Notes: generated by a model not told the origin, from the sequence alone. Numbered from the stretch's first letter, positions 16,562 to 25,278 are shown. The stretch is 38,650 nucleotides of DNA from Rhodobacterales bacterium (GCA_017303485.1 JAFLCY010000028.1:1-38650), one strand, 5' to 3'. A program made the numbers and translations.

Positions 16562-17278
16562 TTGACCGTCCTGCCCGCCCAAATCGTCAGGGAACCAAAG
16601 CGCCCGCGCGACGTTGCGCGGCTCCTGGCCGCGCTGGTCGAGGGCGAGGGCCTTGGCATCGGCGACCGTCTCCCGCCCGAGGTCGAGCTTGCCCGCCGTC
16701 TGGGCATCGGCCGCTCCACCGTGCGCGAGGCGCTGCGGCAATGGGAAAGCCTGGGCATCATCACCCGCAACAAGGGCGGCGGCACGCGGATCGTTGCCGA
16801 AGTCTCGACCCGGTCGCTGCACCTGCCACTCACCGTGCAGATCGAGGCCGACAGCCTCAGCCGGATGCTGGCTGTCCGCCGCCCGCTGGAGATCGAGGCG
16901 GTCCGCATCGCAACCCGCGTCGCGGACGAGGGGGCGCGGCGCCGGATCATGCTGCGGATGCTGGAACTGATCGAGGTCTACGAGTCTGGCGAGGACTGGC
17001 GCCCGGCCGACCACCTGTTCCACGCCGCCATCCACGACGCGACCGGCAATCCGCTGTTCGCCAAGGTGATCCAGCAGATTCACCGCGCCTTCAACGACCT
17101 TTACGAGGCACCCTTCGACCAGCCCCAGCTTGGAGCCTCGACGATCCCGGCGCACCGCGGCCTGGCCGAGGCCATCGTCGCGGGCGACGAGGAGAAGGCC
17201 GTCGCCATCATCTCCGGCATCCTGTCCGACGTGGACGAAGCCGCCATCCAGATCGCCCGAGGACTTCATGCCGGATAA
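16562..17278 (+). CDS. GntR/FadR-family regulator (FCD domain)
   Basis: A 238-residue regulator with a TTG start at 16562; GGAGA six bases upstream supports this over later codons. The winged helix spans about residues 12-75: LGIGDRLPPEVELARRLGIG, STVREALRQWESLGII and the wing NKGGGTRI. The FCD effector domain covers about 90-235; likely metal-ligand positions are D/H in RPADHLFHAAIHDATGN and H in AHRGLAEAI, with one more in the middle helices. It overlaps the next gene by 11 bp. The twin palindromes directly upstream imply that it controls itself and the whole downstream transport operon. The ligand is unknown. Confidence 0.9.
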   Translation: MTVLPAQIVREPKRPRDVARLLAALVEGEGLGIGDRLPPEVELARRLGIGRSTVREALRQWESLGIITRNKGGGTRIVAEVSTRSLHLPLTVQIEADSLSRMLAVRRPLEIEAVRIATRVADEGARRRIMLRMLELIEVYESGEDWRPADHLFHAAIHDATGNPLFAKVIQQIHRAFNDLYEAPFDQPQLGASTIPAHRGLAEAIVAGDEEKAVAIISGILSDVDEAAIQIARGLHAG

Positions 17279-18425
17279 GACCACCGACGACCTTGCCACC
17301 CGGCTGACCGCCATTGCCGAAGGGGCGGGCGGGTCGATCACACCACCGATCGTGCAGACATCTCTCTTTGTCTTCGACAGCTTTGACGATTTCCGCGCAC
17401 GGATGGACGGGTCAAGCGATGCGCCGATGTACAGCCGCGTCCAGAACCCGACCGTCGCCGCCTTCGAGGCGATGATGGCCGATGCCGAAGGCGGCGAGGC
17501 CGCCGTCGGCTTTGCCTCGGGAATGGGGGCGATCTCGGCGACGCTGATGGCCTTCTTGCGCCCGGGCGACCGTGTCGCCTGCGTGGAACACGTCTATCCC
17601 GACAGCTACCGCTTCATGGAGCGCATCCTGCGCCCCTTCGGGATCGAGACCACTTATCACCCGCTCAGCGCCTTCGAGGACGACCCCGACCTCTTGCAGG
17701 GCGTGAAAGTCGCCTATCTGGAAAGCCCCACCTCGGTTGTCTTCCAGCCGCTGAACCTGCCCAAGGTCGCCGCCCATGCAAAGCGACATTGCGTCGTGAC
17801 CATGATCGACAATTCCTGGGCCACCCCGGTGTTGCAGCGCCCGATCGAATCGGGCATCGACATCGTGATCCACTCGGCTTCGAAGTACATTTCCGGCCAT
17901 TCCGACACGGTGGCGGGCGTCGTCATCGGCTCAAGCGATCACATCGCCCGGCTGCGCGACCTGTCGCTGCCGTTGTTCGGCGCCAAGCTTGCCCCCTTCG
18001 AGGCCTGGCTCCTGATCCGGGGCCTGCGTACCCTGGTGCCGCGGATGCGCCAGCATCAGGCCACCGCCGACCTTTTTGCCGACCGTCTGGCCGCGCTGCC
18101 CTGCGTGCGCCGGGTGAACTCGCCCGCCGCCAACATGGTGCCGGGGTTGTCGGGCCGGTCCGGGCTGATGTCGGTCGAGTTCGACGAGACGGTCGACATC
18201 CCCCGCCTCGCCGATGCGCTGCGCTTCTTCCGTCTTGGCGTCAGCTGGGGTGGCTTCGAAAGCCTGATCCTGCCTGCGCAGGTGGGCCTGGCCCAGGCCG
18301 GCGAGTTCAACTCGATGCGCAAATTCGGGGTTCCCTCCACGCTCGTCCGGCTGAGCCTCGGGCTGGAGAACGCAGACGATCTTTGGGCCGACATGTCGTC
18401 GGCCCTGGCAACAAGCAGAATCTGA
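17268..18425 (+). CDS. MetC-like PLP-dependent C-S lyase (Cys/Met metabolism family)
   Basis: A 385-residue enzyme of the cystathionine gamma-synthase/beta-lyase family. Visible are Y55-S-R57-x2-N-P-T (phosphate binding from the neighbouring subunit), SGMGAIS at 84-90, D181 in IDNSWATP (PLP nitrogen partner), and K206 in SASKYISGHSD (the PLP lysine). Residues W184 and SWGGFESL near the C-terminus resemble cystathionine beta-lyase MetC more than gamma-synthase; Y110 takes the place of the YGGT region. It should cleave a beta C-S bond in a cysteine-type substrate. It is the only enzyme gene between a GntR regulator (11-bp overlap) and a sugar-type ABC importer (20-bp gap), so a biosynthetic MetC role is doubtful. 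ATG 17268 is used because the family homology starts there. Confidence 0.88.
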   Translation: MPDKTTDDLATRLTAIAEGAGGSITPPIVQTSLFVFDSFDDFRARMDGSSDAPMYSRVQNPTVAAFEAMMADAEGGEAAVGFASGMGAISATLMAFLRPGDRVACVEHVYPDSYRFMERILRPFGIETTYHPLSAFEDDPDLLQGVKVAYLESPTSVVFQPLNLPKVAAHAKRHCVVTMIDNSWATPVLQRPIESGIDIVIHSASKYISGHSDTVAGVVIGSSDHIARLRDLSLPLFGAKLAPFEAWLLIRGLRTLVPRMRQHQATADLFADRLAALPCVRRVNSPAANMVPGLSGRSGLMSVEFDETVDIPRLADALRFFRLGVSWGGFESLILPAQVGLAQAGEFNSMRKFGVPSTLVRLSLGLENADDLWADMSSALATSRI

Positions 18426-18445
18426 TAACCAAGGGAGAGAGAGCG

Positions 18446-19699
18446 ATGAAGAAACTTATTGCCGGTGCCGGGCTGTTGGCGCTTCTGTTGGGATCGACCG
18501 TTTCGGCCGAGACCCTGAAGCTTGTCGAGGTGATCACCAGCCCCGAACGCACCGAGGTGCTGAAGGGCATGGTCGACGGCTACAAGGCCGCCAACCCGGG
18601 CGTGGATGTGGAAATCATCTCGGTCCCCTGGGGCCAGGCCTTCGAGACCGTCGCCACCATGATCGCGGGTGGCGATACGCCGGACGTGATCGAGATGCCG
18701 GACACCTGGCAGGCGCTGTACGCCGACCAGCTGATGCCGCTGGACGACAAGATCGCCGGGTGGGAACACGGCGCGACGCTGACCCAGAAGACCATCGACA
18801 TGGGCAAGCTCGCCAACGGCAAGATCACGATGATCCCCTACGGCTTCTATTTGCGGGCGATGTTCTACAACAAGAAGCTCCTCGCCGAAGCGGGTGTCGC
18901 CGCGCCGCCGAAGACGATGGAGGAGTTCATGGCCGCCTCCGAGGCGGTGTCGAAGCTGGACGGCAAATACGGCTATTGCCTGCGCGGCGGCCCGGGCGGC
19001 ACGAACGGCTGGATCATGATGGCCGCGGTGATGAACGGATCGAACGAGTTCTTCACCGCAGACGGCAAGAGCCGCATCAACGAACCGGGCTCCGTGGCGG
19101 GCCTCCAGTTCCTGATGGACCTCTACCAGAAAGGCTACGCACCGAAGGACAGCGTGAACTGGGGCTTCAACGAGATCGTGGCCGGCTTCTACTCGGGCAC
19201 CTGCGCCTTCCTCGACCAGGACCCAGACGCCCTGATCGCCATCGCCGAACGGATGCCGGCCGAGGACTTCGCCGTGATCCCGATGCCCGTCGGGCCGTCG
19301 GGCAAGGCCTTCCCGACCATCGGCTTCGCGGGCTGGTCGGTGTTCAACTCGACCGAACACGCCGATGACGCCTGGAACCTCGTGGCCTACCTCTCCTCGC
19401 CCGAGTCGAATTCCACCTGGGCCAAGCGCGTGGGCGTGATCCCGATCCATCAGGGTGCCGACCAGGATCCCTTCTTCCAGACCGAGCAGTTCAAGGGCTG
19501 GTTCGAGGAACTGAACAGCCCGGATTACATCCCGACCATCATGCCGACCTATCTGGAGCAGTGGGGCTACTTCACCTCGACCATCCTGAAGGACACCGCG
19601 CAAGAGGCGCTTCTGGGCCAGAAGTCGGCGCAGGAGCTGGCTGACGAATGGGCGGTCTTCCTGACGGACGAATACACTGCATGGAAAGCCAAGCAGTGA
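18446..19699 (+). CDS. MalE-type (family 1) extracellular solute-binding protein
   Basis: A 417-residue periplasmic binding protein. The Sec signal MKKLIAGAGLLALLLGSTVSA is cleaved before ETLKL. Family 1 features include AANPGVDVEIISVPW near residues 49-63, IAGGDTPDVIEMPDTW at about 74-89, MIPYGFYLRAMFYNKKLLAEAG at about 129-150, and the C-lobe hinge GFAGWSVFNSTEHADDAWNLVAYL. Such proteins usually bind oligosaccharides, glycosides or polyols. A ribosome site GGGAGAGAG sits immediately upstream. It overlaps the first permease gene. Unlike the other two binding-protein genes in the window, no hairpin separates it from the permease. Confidence 0.92.
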   Translation: MKKLIAGAGLLALLLGSTVSAETLKLVEVITSPERTEVLKGMVDGYKAANPGVDVEIISVPWGQAFETVATMIAGGDTPDVIEMPDTWQALYADQLMPLDDKIAGWEHGATLTQKTIDMGKLANGKITMIPYGFYLRAMFYNKKLLAEAGVAAPPKTMEEFMAASEAVSKLDGKYGYCLRGGPGGTNGWIMMAAVMNGSNEFFTADGKSRINEPGSVAGLQFLMDLYQKGYAPKDSVNWGFNEIVAGFYSGTCAFLDQDPDALIAIAERMPAEDFAVIPMPVGPSGKAFPTIGFAGWSVFNSTEHADDAWNLVAYLSSPESNSTWAKRVGVIPIHQGADQDPFFQTEQFKGWFEELNSPDYIPTIMPTYLEQWGYFTSTILKDTAQEALLGQKSAQELADEWAVFLTDEYTAWKAKQ

Positions 19700-20622
19700 C
19701 GCAAGGTCAAAAGGCGCCCGGGACACCCCGGGCGCACCAGCGCTTTGTCTGGTCGCACCTGATCGAACCCTACCTCTACCTCACACCCGCGCTGGTGCTG
19801 ATCGCGCCGGTCATGCTCATCCCGCTGGTGGTGGGGGTGAGCTATTCGTTCCAGTCGATCATGCTTCTGAAGCCGGGGCAGGCGGAATGGGTCGCGCTGG
19901 ACAACTATGTGGCCCTCTGGTCCGACAGCAAGTTCTGGATCTCGCTGGAAAACACGCTGGTCTGGACCTTCGGCTCGCTGTTCTTCCAGTTCACGCTGGG
20001 CCTTGGCCTGGCGCTTCTGCTCAACACCAGTTTCCCGCTGAAGCGGCTGTTCCAGGCCATCGTCTTCCTGCCCTGGGCAGTGCCCACCTTCCTGACCGCG
20101 TTGACCTGGGCCTGGCTCTTCAACCCGGTGATCGGCCCCCTGCCGCACTGGCTGGCCGCCATCGGCATCCTGCCCGAGCCTTTCAATATCCTGGGCGACC
20201 CCGACCTTGCCATCTGGGGTCCGATCGCCGCGAACATCTGGTTCGGCGTGCCCTTCTTCGCCATCACGCTTCTGGCCGCACTGCAATCCATCCCGTCCGA
20301 GCTTTATGAAGCCGCCGAGATCGACGGTGCATCCGCCTTTCAGAGCTTTACCAAGATCACACTGCCCTTCCTTGCGCCGATGATCGCCATCACGGTCATG
20401 CTACGCACGATCTGGATCGCCAATTTCGCCGACCTGATCTTCATCATGACCGGAGGCGGACCGGCCAATTCCACGCAGATCCTGTCCACCTACATCTTCA
20501 CCACCGCGTTCAAGAAGCTGGACTTCGGCTACGCCTCGACGCTTGCGGTGACGCTCTTGTTCCTGCTCTTCGTCTATGCCGTGGTGCTTCTGGCGCTGCG
20601 CCGCCGCTTCGTGAGGCTGTGA
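19681..20622 (+). CDS. Sugar ABC transporter permease (MalF/UgpA type)
   Basis: A 313-residue permease with six membrane helices (about residues 25-50, 88-110, 122-145, 175-197, 225-245, 280-303). The binding-protein-dependent transport signature EAAEIDGASAFQSFTKITLPFLAPM is the EAA loop that contacts the ATPase. The start is uncertain. ATG 19681 overlaps the binding-protein gene by 19 bp; GTG 19696 would give a 4-bp overlap and has a GGAAAG ribosome site seven bases before it. It forms a heterodimeric channel with the next gene. Confidence 0.92.
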   Translation: MESQAVTQGQKAPGTPRAHQRFVWSHLIEPYLYLTPALVLIAPVMLIPLVVGVSYSFQSIMLLKPGQAEWVALDNYVALWSDSKFWISLENTLVWTFGSLFFQFTLGLGLALLLNTSFPLKRLFQAIVFLPWAVPTFLTALTWAWLFNPVIGPLPHWLAAIGILPEPFNILGDPDLAIWGPIAANIWFGVPFFAITLLAALQSIPSELYEAAEIDGASAFQSFTKITLPFLAPMIAITVMLRTIWIANFADLIFIMTGGGPANSTQILSTYIFTTAFKKLDFGYASTLAVTLLFLLFVYAVVLLALRRRFVRL

Positions 20623-21464
20623 TGACCGTCGCTGCACGCCGCAATCCGCTCCTCACCTTCGGCAAATACGCCGCGATCCTGTTCTACCTGAGCTTTGCGC
20701 TCTTTCCGCTTTACTGGCTGCTGAAGATCGCGATCACGCCCGACCAGCTGATCTTCACCGAGGGCACGGCGCTCTGGCCCTCGACCGCAACGCTCGACAA
20801 CTTTTCCAAGGTGATCTGGCAGACCGACTTCCTGCGGTTCTTCCGCAACAGCGTGATCGTCTCGCTCGCCTCGGCTGCCATCACCACCGTCATCGCCGCT
20901 GCCGCGGGCTACGCCTTCTCGCGCTTCCGCTTTCGCGGGCAGAAACTGGTCATCGCGCTGATGCTGCTGACGCAGATGTTCCCGCTTCTGATGATCATCG
21001 CACCGATCTACAAGATCGTCGCCGCTCTGGGTCTCCTGAACTCGCTTTCCAGCCTGATCCTGGTCTACACCGCCTTCAACATCCCCTTCGCAACTTTCCT
21101 GATGCAAAGCTTCTTCGACGGCATCCCGAAGGATCTTGAGGATGCGGCGATGATGGACGGCTGCACACGGTTCCAGGCGTTGCGCAAGGTGATCCTGCCG
21201 CTGACCCTGCCGGGCCTTGGCGCAACGCTCGGCTTCATCTTCACCGCCGCCTGGTCCGAGGTGCTGTTCGCGCTCATGCTCATTCGGTCCGAGGGCAGCA
21301 TGACCTTCCCGGTCGGGATGCTGACCTTTGTGTCCAAGTTTTCCGTCGACTGGGGGCAGATGATGGCGGCTGGCGTGCTGGCGCTCATTCCCTCCTGTCT
21401 CTTCTTCATCTTCATCCAGCGATATCTGGTCCAGGGCCTGACCTCTGGCGCGGTGAAAGGCTGA
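20622..21464 (+). CDS. Sugar ABC transporter permease (MalG/UgpE type)
   Basis: A 280-residue permease, second half of the channel. Six helices are seen, and the EAA-type loop reads DLEDAAMMDGCTRFQALRKVILPLTLPGL. The N-terminus (KYAAILFYLSFALFPLYWLLKIAITP) is typical of carbohydrate ABC permeases of the MalG class. ATG 20622 overlaps the previous stop by one base (TGATG), indicating coupled translation; a GTG one codon earlier is also possible. Confidence 0.93.
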   Translation: MTVAARRNPLLTFGKYAAILFYLSFALFPLYWLLKIAITPDQLIFTEGTALWPSTATLDNFSKVIWQTDFLRFFRNSVIVSLASAAITTVIAAAAGYAFSRFRFRGQKLVIALMLLTQMFPLLMIIAPIYKIVAALGLLNSLSSLILVYTAFNIPFATFLMQSFFDGIPKDLEDAAMMDGCTRFQALRKVILPLTLPGLGATLGFIFTAAWSEVLFALMLIRSEGSMTFPVGMLTFVSKFSVDWGQMMAAGVLALIPSCLFFIFIQRYLVQGLTSGAVKG

Positions 21465-21467
21465 TCC

Positions 21468-22523
21468 ATGGCTCGTCTCGACCTTATCGACATCGAAAAG
21501 CGCTTCGGCTCCGTCGACGTGCTGAGGGATGTGAACCTCTCCATCGAGGATGGCGAGTTCATCGTCCTCGTCGGCCCGTCCGGCTGCGGCAAGTCCACGC
21601 TTCTGCGCATGATCGCCGGGCTTGAGGACATCTCGTCCGGTGAGTTCCTGATCGACGGCCAGCGCATGAACGAGGTGCCGCCCCGCGACCGGGACATTGC
21701 CATGGTGTTCCAGTCCTATGCGCTTTACCCGCATATGGACGTCGCGCGGAACATGGGTTTCTCGATGGAAATCCGTGGCGCCGAGGCTTCCGCCCGCACC
21801 TCGCGCGTGGCCGAGGCCGCCCGGACCCTCGGACTGGACAAGCTGACCCAGCGCCTGCCCCGCGCTCTGTCCGGCGGTCAGCGCCAGCGTGTCGCCATGG
21901 GCCGGGCCATCGTGCGCGAGCCGCGGGCCTTTCTGTTCGACGAGCCGCTTTCGAACCTTGACGCCGCGCTACGGGTCGAGATGAGGCTGGAGATCGCCCG
22001 GCTGCACCAGCGGCTCAAGGCCACGATGGTCTATGTCACCCATGATCAGGTCGAGGCGCTGACCCTGGCCGACCGCATCGTCGTCCTGAACGGCGGTGTC
22101 GTGCAGCAGGTCGGTTCCCCGCTTGAACTTTACCAGACCCCGGCCAACCGCTTCGTCGCCCAGTTCATCGGATCTCCCACCATGAACATCCTTGGCGTCG
22201 AGCGATCAGAAAACGGCGTGCGCCTGGCCAACGGGGCCGAAATCGCGCTTCCCGGATTGACCGGTCCCGTCGCCGAGCTGGGCATCCGGCCCGAACATCT
22301 CGACATCGCCGATCCGTCCACGGCCCCGCTGACCGGGACGGCCGATGTGGTCGAACATCTGGGGTCGGACACCAACGTCTATGTCCTTGTCGATGGCGTT
22401 GGACCGCTGATGGTGCGCCAGCATGGCCATGTCGCCCTGCGCGCGGGCGACCGTCTGGGCCTGACCGTCCAGCCCGGCCAGACCCACGCCTTCGCATCAG
22501 ACGGCCACGCCCTTCGAGCGTGA
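21468..22523 (+). CDS. Sugar ABC transporter ATPase (MalK/UgpC/MsmX type)
   Basis: The 351-residue ATPase energises the MalFG-type channel. Motifs are all intact: Walker A GPSGCGKST near residues 37-45, Q-loop MVFQSYALYPHM, signature LSGGQRQR near 137-144, Walker B FLFDEPLSNLDA and switch YVTHDQVEA. The C-terminal third (from about 235) is the OB/TOBE regulatory domain; FIGSPTMNIL is the usual junction. ATG 21468 lies 3 bp after the permease stop. It closes the operon that began with the GntR gene. Confidence 0.94.
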   Translation: MARLDLIDIEKRFGSVDVLRDVNLSIEDGEFIVLVGPSGCGKSTLLRMIAGLEDISSGEFLIDGQRMNEVPPRDRDIAMVFQSYALYPHMDVARNMGFSMEIRGAEASARTSRVAEAARTLGLDKLTQRLPRALSGGQRQRVAMGRAIVREPRAFLFDEPLSNLDAALRVEMRLEIARLHQRLKATMVYVTHDQVEALTLADRIVVLNGGVVQQVGSPLELYQTPANRFVAQFIGSPTMNILGVERSENGVRLANGAEIALPGLTGPVAELGIRPEHLDIADPSTAPLTGTADVVEHLGSDTNVYVLVDGVGPLMVRQHGHVALRAGDRLGLTVQPGQTHAFASDGHALRA

Positions 22524-22820
22524 CCGGGAAGGGCGCAGCCTGCGCCAAAAAGCCTGACCCGCATCCGCGATATCGGTCGGCTCCGCGCTTGGGATGAGCG
22601 GCAGGTCTGGTCGCAGACTTCGCTGCCAATCAGAGAAGGCTCTCAATCGACCGTTGTCATGCCGCCTGCGCGGCAAACCGGGAGAACGGGCAGAGTCCGG
22701 GCGTTGTCTGGTCTTGGTGGATCATGTTCGCCACCTCGATCCCTTCACCGCAGTTCCTGCAACAGTCAGGCATCGGCGAAAGTTTGCAGGATCATCTGCA
22801 GGTCCGGACCTCGTTCCGCG
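22524..22820. other. Gene-poor junction between two convergent sugar operons
   Basis: No intact gene is seen. A short hairpin GGCGCA-GCC-TGCGCC (22532-22546) follows the ATPase stop and is trailed by AAAAA rather than T, so it is at best a weak terminator. A second structure pairs GGCAG/CTGCC (22600-22604 with 22623-22627) around GTCTG/CAGAC (22605-22609 with 22614-22618). From 22724 a decayed GMC oxidoreductase fragment begins. This is where the plus-strand importer operon meets the minus-strand mutarotase gene end. Confidence 0.6.
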
Positions 22821-22870
22821 TCACGGCATCGGAGAAAGGGTCAATGAGAAGTCTCTCGACATCACTTTGC
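22724..22870 (+). pseudogene. Remnant of a GMC-family (choline/alcohol dehydrogenase-like) flavoprotein gene
   Basis: One plus-strand frame reads ...ATSIPSPQFLQQSGIG directly followed by ESLQDHLQVRTSFRV. In intact GMC oxidoreductases, SPQxLxxSGIG and G-x-NLQDHLQ are separated by about 17-20 residues (the LxxxGIxVxxDLPGVG part), so this copy carries an internal deletion. The residues after it (SMRSLSTSLC) resemble the following LNTLxNSL segment. Nothing recognisable remains of the FAD-binding N-terminus or the His/Asn active-site C-terminus. The 3' part overlaps the end of the mutarotase gene on the other strand. The boundaries are approximate. Confidence 0.65.
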
Positions 22871-23684
22871 CGGGCGGCAGAATGGCCAGCCCGACCTGCG
22901 GTTCAGGCACTTCGTCAAGTGTGGCACCGCTGGTGTGTGTCTGTGGCTCCAGCGCAAAGCGCGCCAATCCGGGCGCAGCATAGAGCATCAGTTCACGCAT
23001 CCCCGCCTGCGCCTGCATCGTCATCCGGTAACCGAGATCGGGCTGCAGGATCAGTGCCTGACCCTTCCAGCCAGCATAGGCATTGTATCGCCAGGATCGC
23101 GGAAGGGCGGCGCCTTCCGAAAAGTCCAGTTCGGGCGGAAGCGTTATCGCATCTGTGGGAAGATGATCCGGACCTTCGAGGTAGAAATGCGTGGCCTCGA
23201 ATTGCAGGGTCGTTTGGGGCAAACCCAAGAAGTAGGGATGCGCTCCCAGACCAGCCGGCATGCCGTGGGACCCTTCGTTTCGCAACTGGACCTGCGCACG
23301 GAAAGTCGCCCCGTCAAGCTGCACGATCAGACGCGCCGAAAATGGGAACGGCAACTCTGCTTCGGTGCAGGACAAAGAGAGCTGCACATAGGCGTCGCGG
23401 ATCGTCTCGACGTTCCAGGCCCGCGACCAGACAACACCATGCAAGGCGAGAGGTTCGTCCGTATTTGGGGCAATTTGCACGCCATGCAGGCGATTTTGCC
23501 TGGCCCGATTTGCAAAGGGCAGCATCCAGAACAAGCCGGAATTGAGCGCGCCTTCGGTCTGGTTGGCGTCCGGAACCAGCACGGGTTGCCATCCCGTCCC
23601 GGCAAGAAACTCCATGCTCCAGATGCATGCACCTTCTTCCGGCCGCAGCTCCAGCCGGAGGTGTGGCGTTTCCAGTGCGATCAT
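22821..23684 (-). CDS. Aldose 1-epimerase (mutarotase) family protein
   Basis: A 287-residue cytoplasmic enzyme. GalM features: R66 region (ARQNRLHGV), H82 in LALHGVVW, H149-P-Y-F in LGAHPYFLG (acid/base histidine), and E246 with H250 in FALEPQTH (catalytic base region). It interconverts alpha and beta anomers of an aldose. The start ATG 23684 overlaps the lactonase stop by 4 bp; the longer open frame to 23939 is antisense-like sequence in the lactonase gene. It is the last gene of the eight-gene minus-strand operon, and its position fits the preparation of the beta-anomer for the sugar dehydrogenase. The C-terminus may have been placed next to foreign sequence, because a GMC remnant lies on the opposite strand there. 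Confidence 0.9.
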   Translation of the reverse strand: MIALETPHLRLELRPEEGACIWSMEFLAGTGWQPVLVPDANQTEGALNSGLFWMLPFANRARQNRLHGVQIAPNTDEPLALHGVVWSRAWNVETIRDAYVQLSLSCTEAELPFPFSARLIVQLDGATFRAQVQLRNEGSHGMPAGLGAHPYFLGLPQTTLQFEATHFYLEGPDHLPTDAITLPPELDFSEGAALPRSWRYNAYAGWKGQALILQPDLGYRMTMQAQAGMRELMLYAAPGLARFALEPQTHTSGATLDEVPEPQVGLAILPPGKVMSRDFSLTLSPMP

Positions 23685-24550
23685 GTGCCCGCCGTCGTAA
23701 AGCGCGGACGAGGCTGCCCCGTGACATTGACGTCGATGCACAACAGATGCCCGGCCAGCGGTTGTGCCCGATGATCGGCCTCGGTGAAAGCCCAGGTCGA
23801 TGTCGTGATGTAAAGGAGTGTGCCGACAAAGCAGCAGGACGTGGGCAGCTTGACTGGCAGATCGACTTTGGCGAGCGTCGTTCCATCCGGAGCCAGCCGA
23901 ACCACGCAGCCGCCATCCCATCTGGCGTTCCACAGACATCCCTCGGAATCCACCGCCGACCCGTCTGGTACGCCGGGAAGGCCGGGGTCGGGGCGAAAGC
24001 TTTCGATCCTCGGTCCGATACGGCCTGTCTCGACGTCGTAGGCGAATGCCGCAAGCTCGCCTTTGGCGCTGTCCGCGGTGTAGAAACGGCTGCCATCCGG
24101 GCTGAACGCAATCGTATTGGCAATCCCGACCCCGGGCCGCAGAAGCGCCAGATCTTTACCTGACAAACTGTAAAGCGCGCCGGTGGGCGCGCCGTCCTGC
24201 ATGTTCATGGTGCCGGCGATCAGGCGTCCCTTTGGATCGGTCCCGGCATCGTTGAAACGGTTGGTAACGAGACCGGCTTCAGGCTGTGCAATCCAGGCCC
24301 TCCGGCGTCCCTGACCGTCCAGCCGGGCAAGCCCTGACACGAATGCCCCGATGTAATCCCCGCTGTCCGTCGGTGCGAAGGCAGTCAGGGCGGGTTCGAC
24401 GTTCAGCGTCGTGACCTGCCCCGAAACCAGGTCCAGCCTGTGCCAAAGGGATCGACCGATATCCACCCATCGCAACGATCCGTCGCCGATGTCGTGGACC
24501 GGACCCTCGCCGAGAATATCCTGCGAATGGGCGGTAACCACCGGTGTCAT
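23681..24550 (-). CDS. SMP-30/gluconolactonase-like sugar lactonase
   Basis: A 289-residue six-bladed propeller enzyme. Metal-site residues of the SMP-30 family are visible: E15 in LGEGPVHD, N101-D in TNRFNDAGTDPKGR (asparagine and aspartate), N146 in GIANTIAFSPDGSRFYTADS, and D195 in PGVPDGSAVDSEGCLWNARW. It hydrolyses an aldono-lactone to the aldonate, the step after sugar oxidation by the SDR enzyme of this operon. Both ends overlap neighbours by 4 bp (ATGA), so translation is coupled to the regulator upstream and the mutarotase downstream. Confidence 0.92.
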   Translation of the reverse strand: MTPVVTAHSQDILGEGPVHDIGDGSLRWVDIGRSLWHRLDLVSGQVTTLNVEPALTAFAPTDSGDYIGAFVSGLARLDGQGRRRAWIAQPEAGLVTNRFNDAGTDPKGRLIAGTMNMQDGAPTGALYSLSGKDLALLRPGVGIANTIAFSPDGSRFYTADSAKGELAAFAYDVETGRIGPRIESFRPDPGLPGVPDGSAVDSEGCLWNARWDGGCVVRLAPDGTTLAKVDLPVKLPTSCCFVGTLLYITTSTWAFTEADHRAQPLAGHLLCIDVNVTGQPRPRFTTAGT

Positions 24551-25278
24551 TTTTCGCGCGAACCCTGGGCAATGACCTTGGCCAGATCACGGCTCGCAAG
24601 ATCAAGCAGAGCGGCCATTCGCTTGCCGGCCTCGTCCGGCCTGCGCATGCGGATGGCCTCCAGAACCTCTCCGTGCATGTCCAGCGTTGCGGCAAAGTTC
24701 TCGGACGCGGACGTTGTCAGGCGGAAGGCGTTCCTCAACGCAGTCCCGATCATCGAGCCGAAGTTGATGAACACAGGGTTATGGCTGGCCGCCAGGACGG
24801 CGAGGTGGAAGGACTCGTCCGCTCTTACGCTCGCCTCGATGTCACGCGCGTCTGCCTGGCGCATCGCATCGAAGCTATCCTGCATTCGCCCCAGATCCTG
24901 ACCCGTCGCGCGCTCGGCCGCAAAGTGTGCTGCGGCGGGTTCGATCACATGACGCGCCTCGGTCAGGCTGCGGGCAAAGTCGAGGTCCGGGGCAAGTTCC
25001 TCGCGCCAGCCCAGCAATTCCGGATCCAGGTGGTTCCATTGGGACGGCGAAAGGACGATGGTTCCGGACCTCGTCTTGCTTTCAATCAATCCTTTGCCCG
25101 CCAGGGTGCGGATCGACTCCCTCAAGGCCGTGCGGCTGACACCGAGTTGTTCGCCCAGTTCGGTTTCCGTGGGCAACTTCGCGCCCGGCGCGAAGAAGCC
25201 GGAAAGGATCTGCTTGGCGAGGGTCGAGGTGACAAGGTCGCGAGGCCGCTCACGGACTTCACCGTTGGACTTGGGCAT
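24547..25278 (-). CDS. GntR family regulator (FCD domain) of the sugar operon
   Basis: A 243-residue regulator. The winged helix lies at about residues 10-78 (LPTETELGEQLGVSRTALRESIRTLAGKGLI, wing SKTRSGTIV). The FCD domain (about 92-230) keeps the metal/effector residues D in RADESFHLAVLAASHN (with H) and H in DMHGEVLEAI. Such regulators commonly respond to sugar acids such as galactonate or gluconate. It is embedded in the operon, 2 bp after the permease gene and overlapping the lactonase gene by 4 bp, which predicts autoregulation through the promoter before the dehydratase gene. No clear palindrome was found there by eye. Confidence 0.91.
   Translation of the reverse strand: MPKSNGEVRERPRDLVTSTLAKQILSGFFAPGAKLPTETELGEQLGVSRTALRESIRTLAGKGLIESKTRSGTIVLSPSQWNHLDPELLGWREELAPDLDFARSLTEARHVIEPAAAHFAAERATGQDLGRMQDSFDAMRQADARDIEASVRADESFHLAVLAASHNPVFINFGSMIGTALRNAFRLTTSASENFAATLDMHGEVLEAIRMRRPDEAGKRMAALLDLASRDLAKVIAQGSREK

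Noticed and set aside
15560-17341. A 593-codon minus-strand open frame opposite the antiporter and GntR genes
   Set aside because: Antisense shadow; it crosses the intergenic operators and has no family features.
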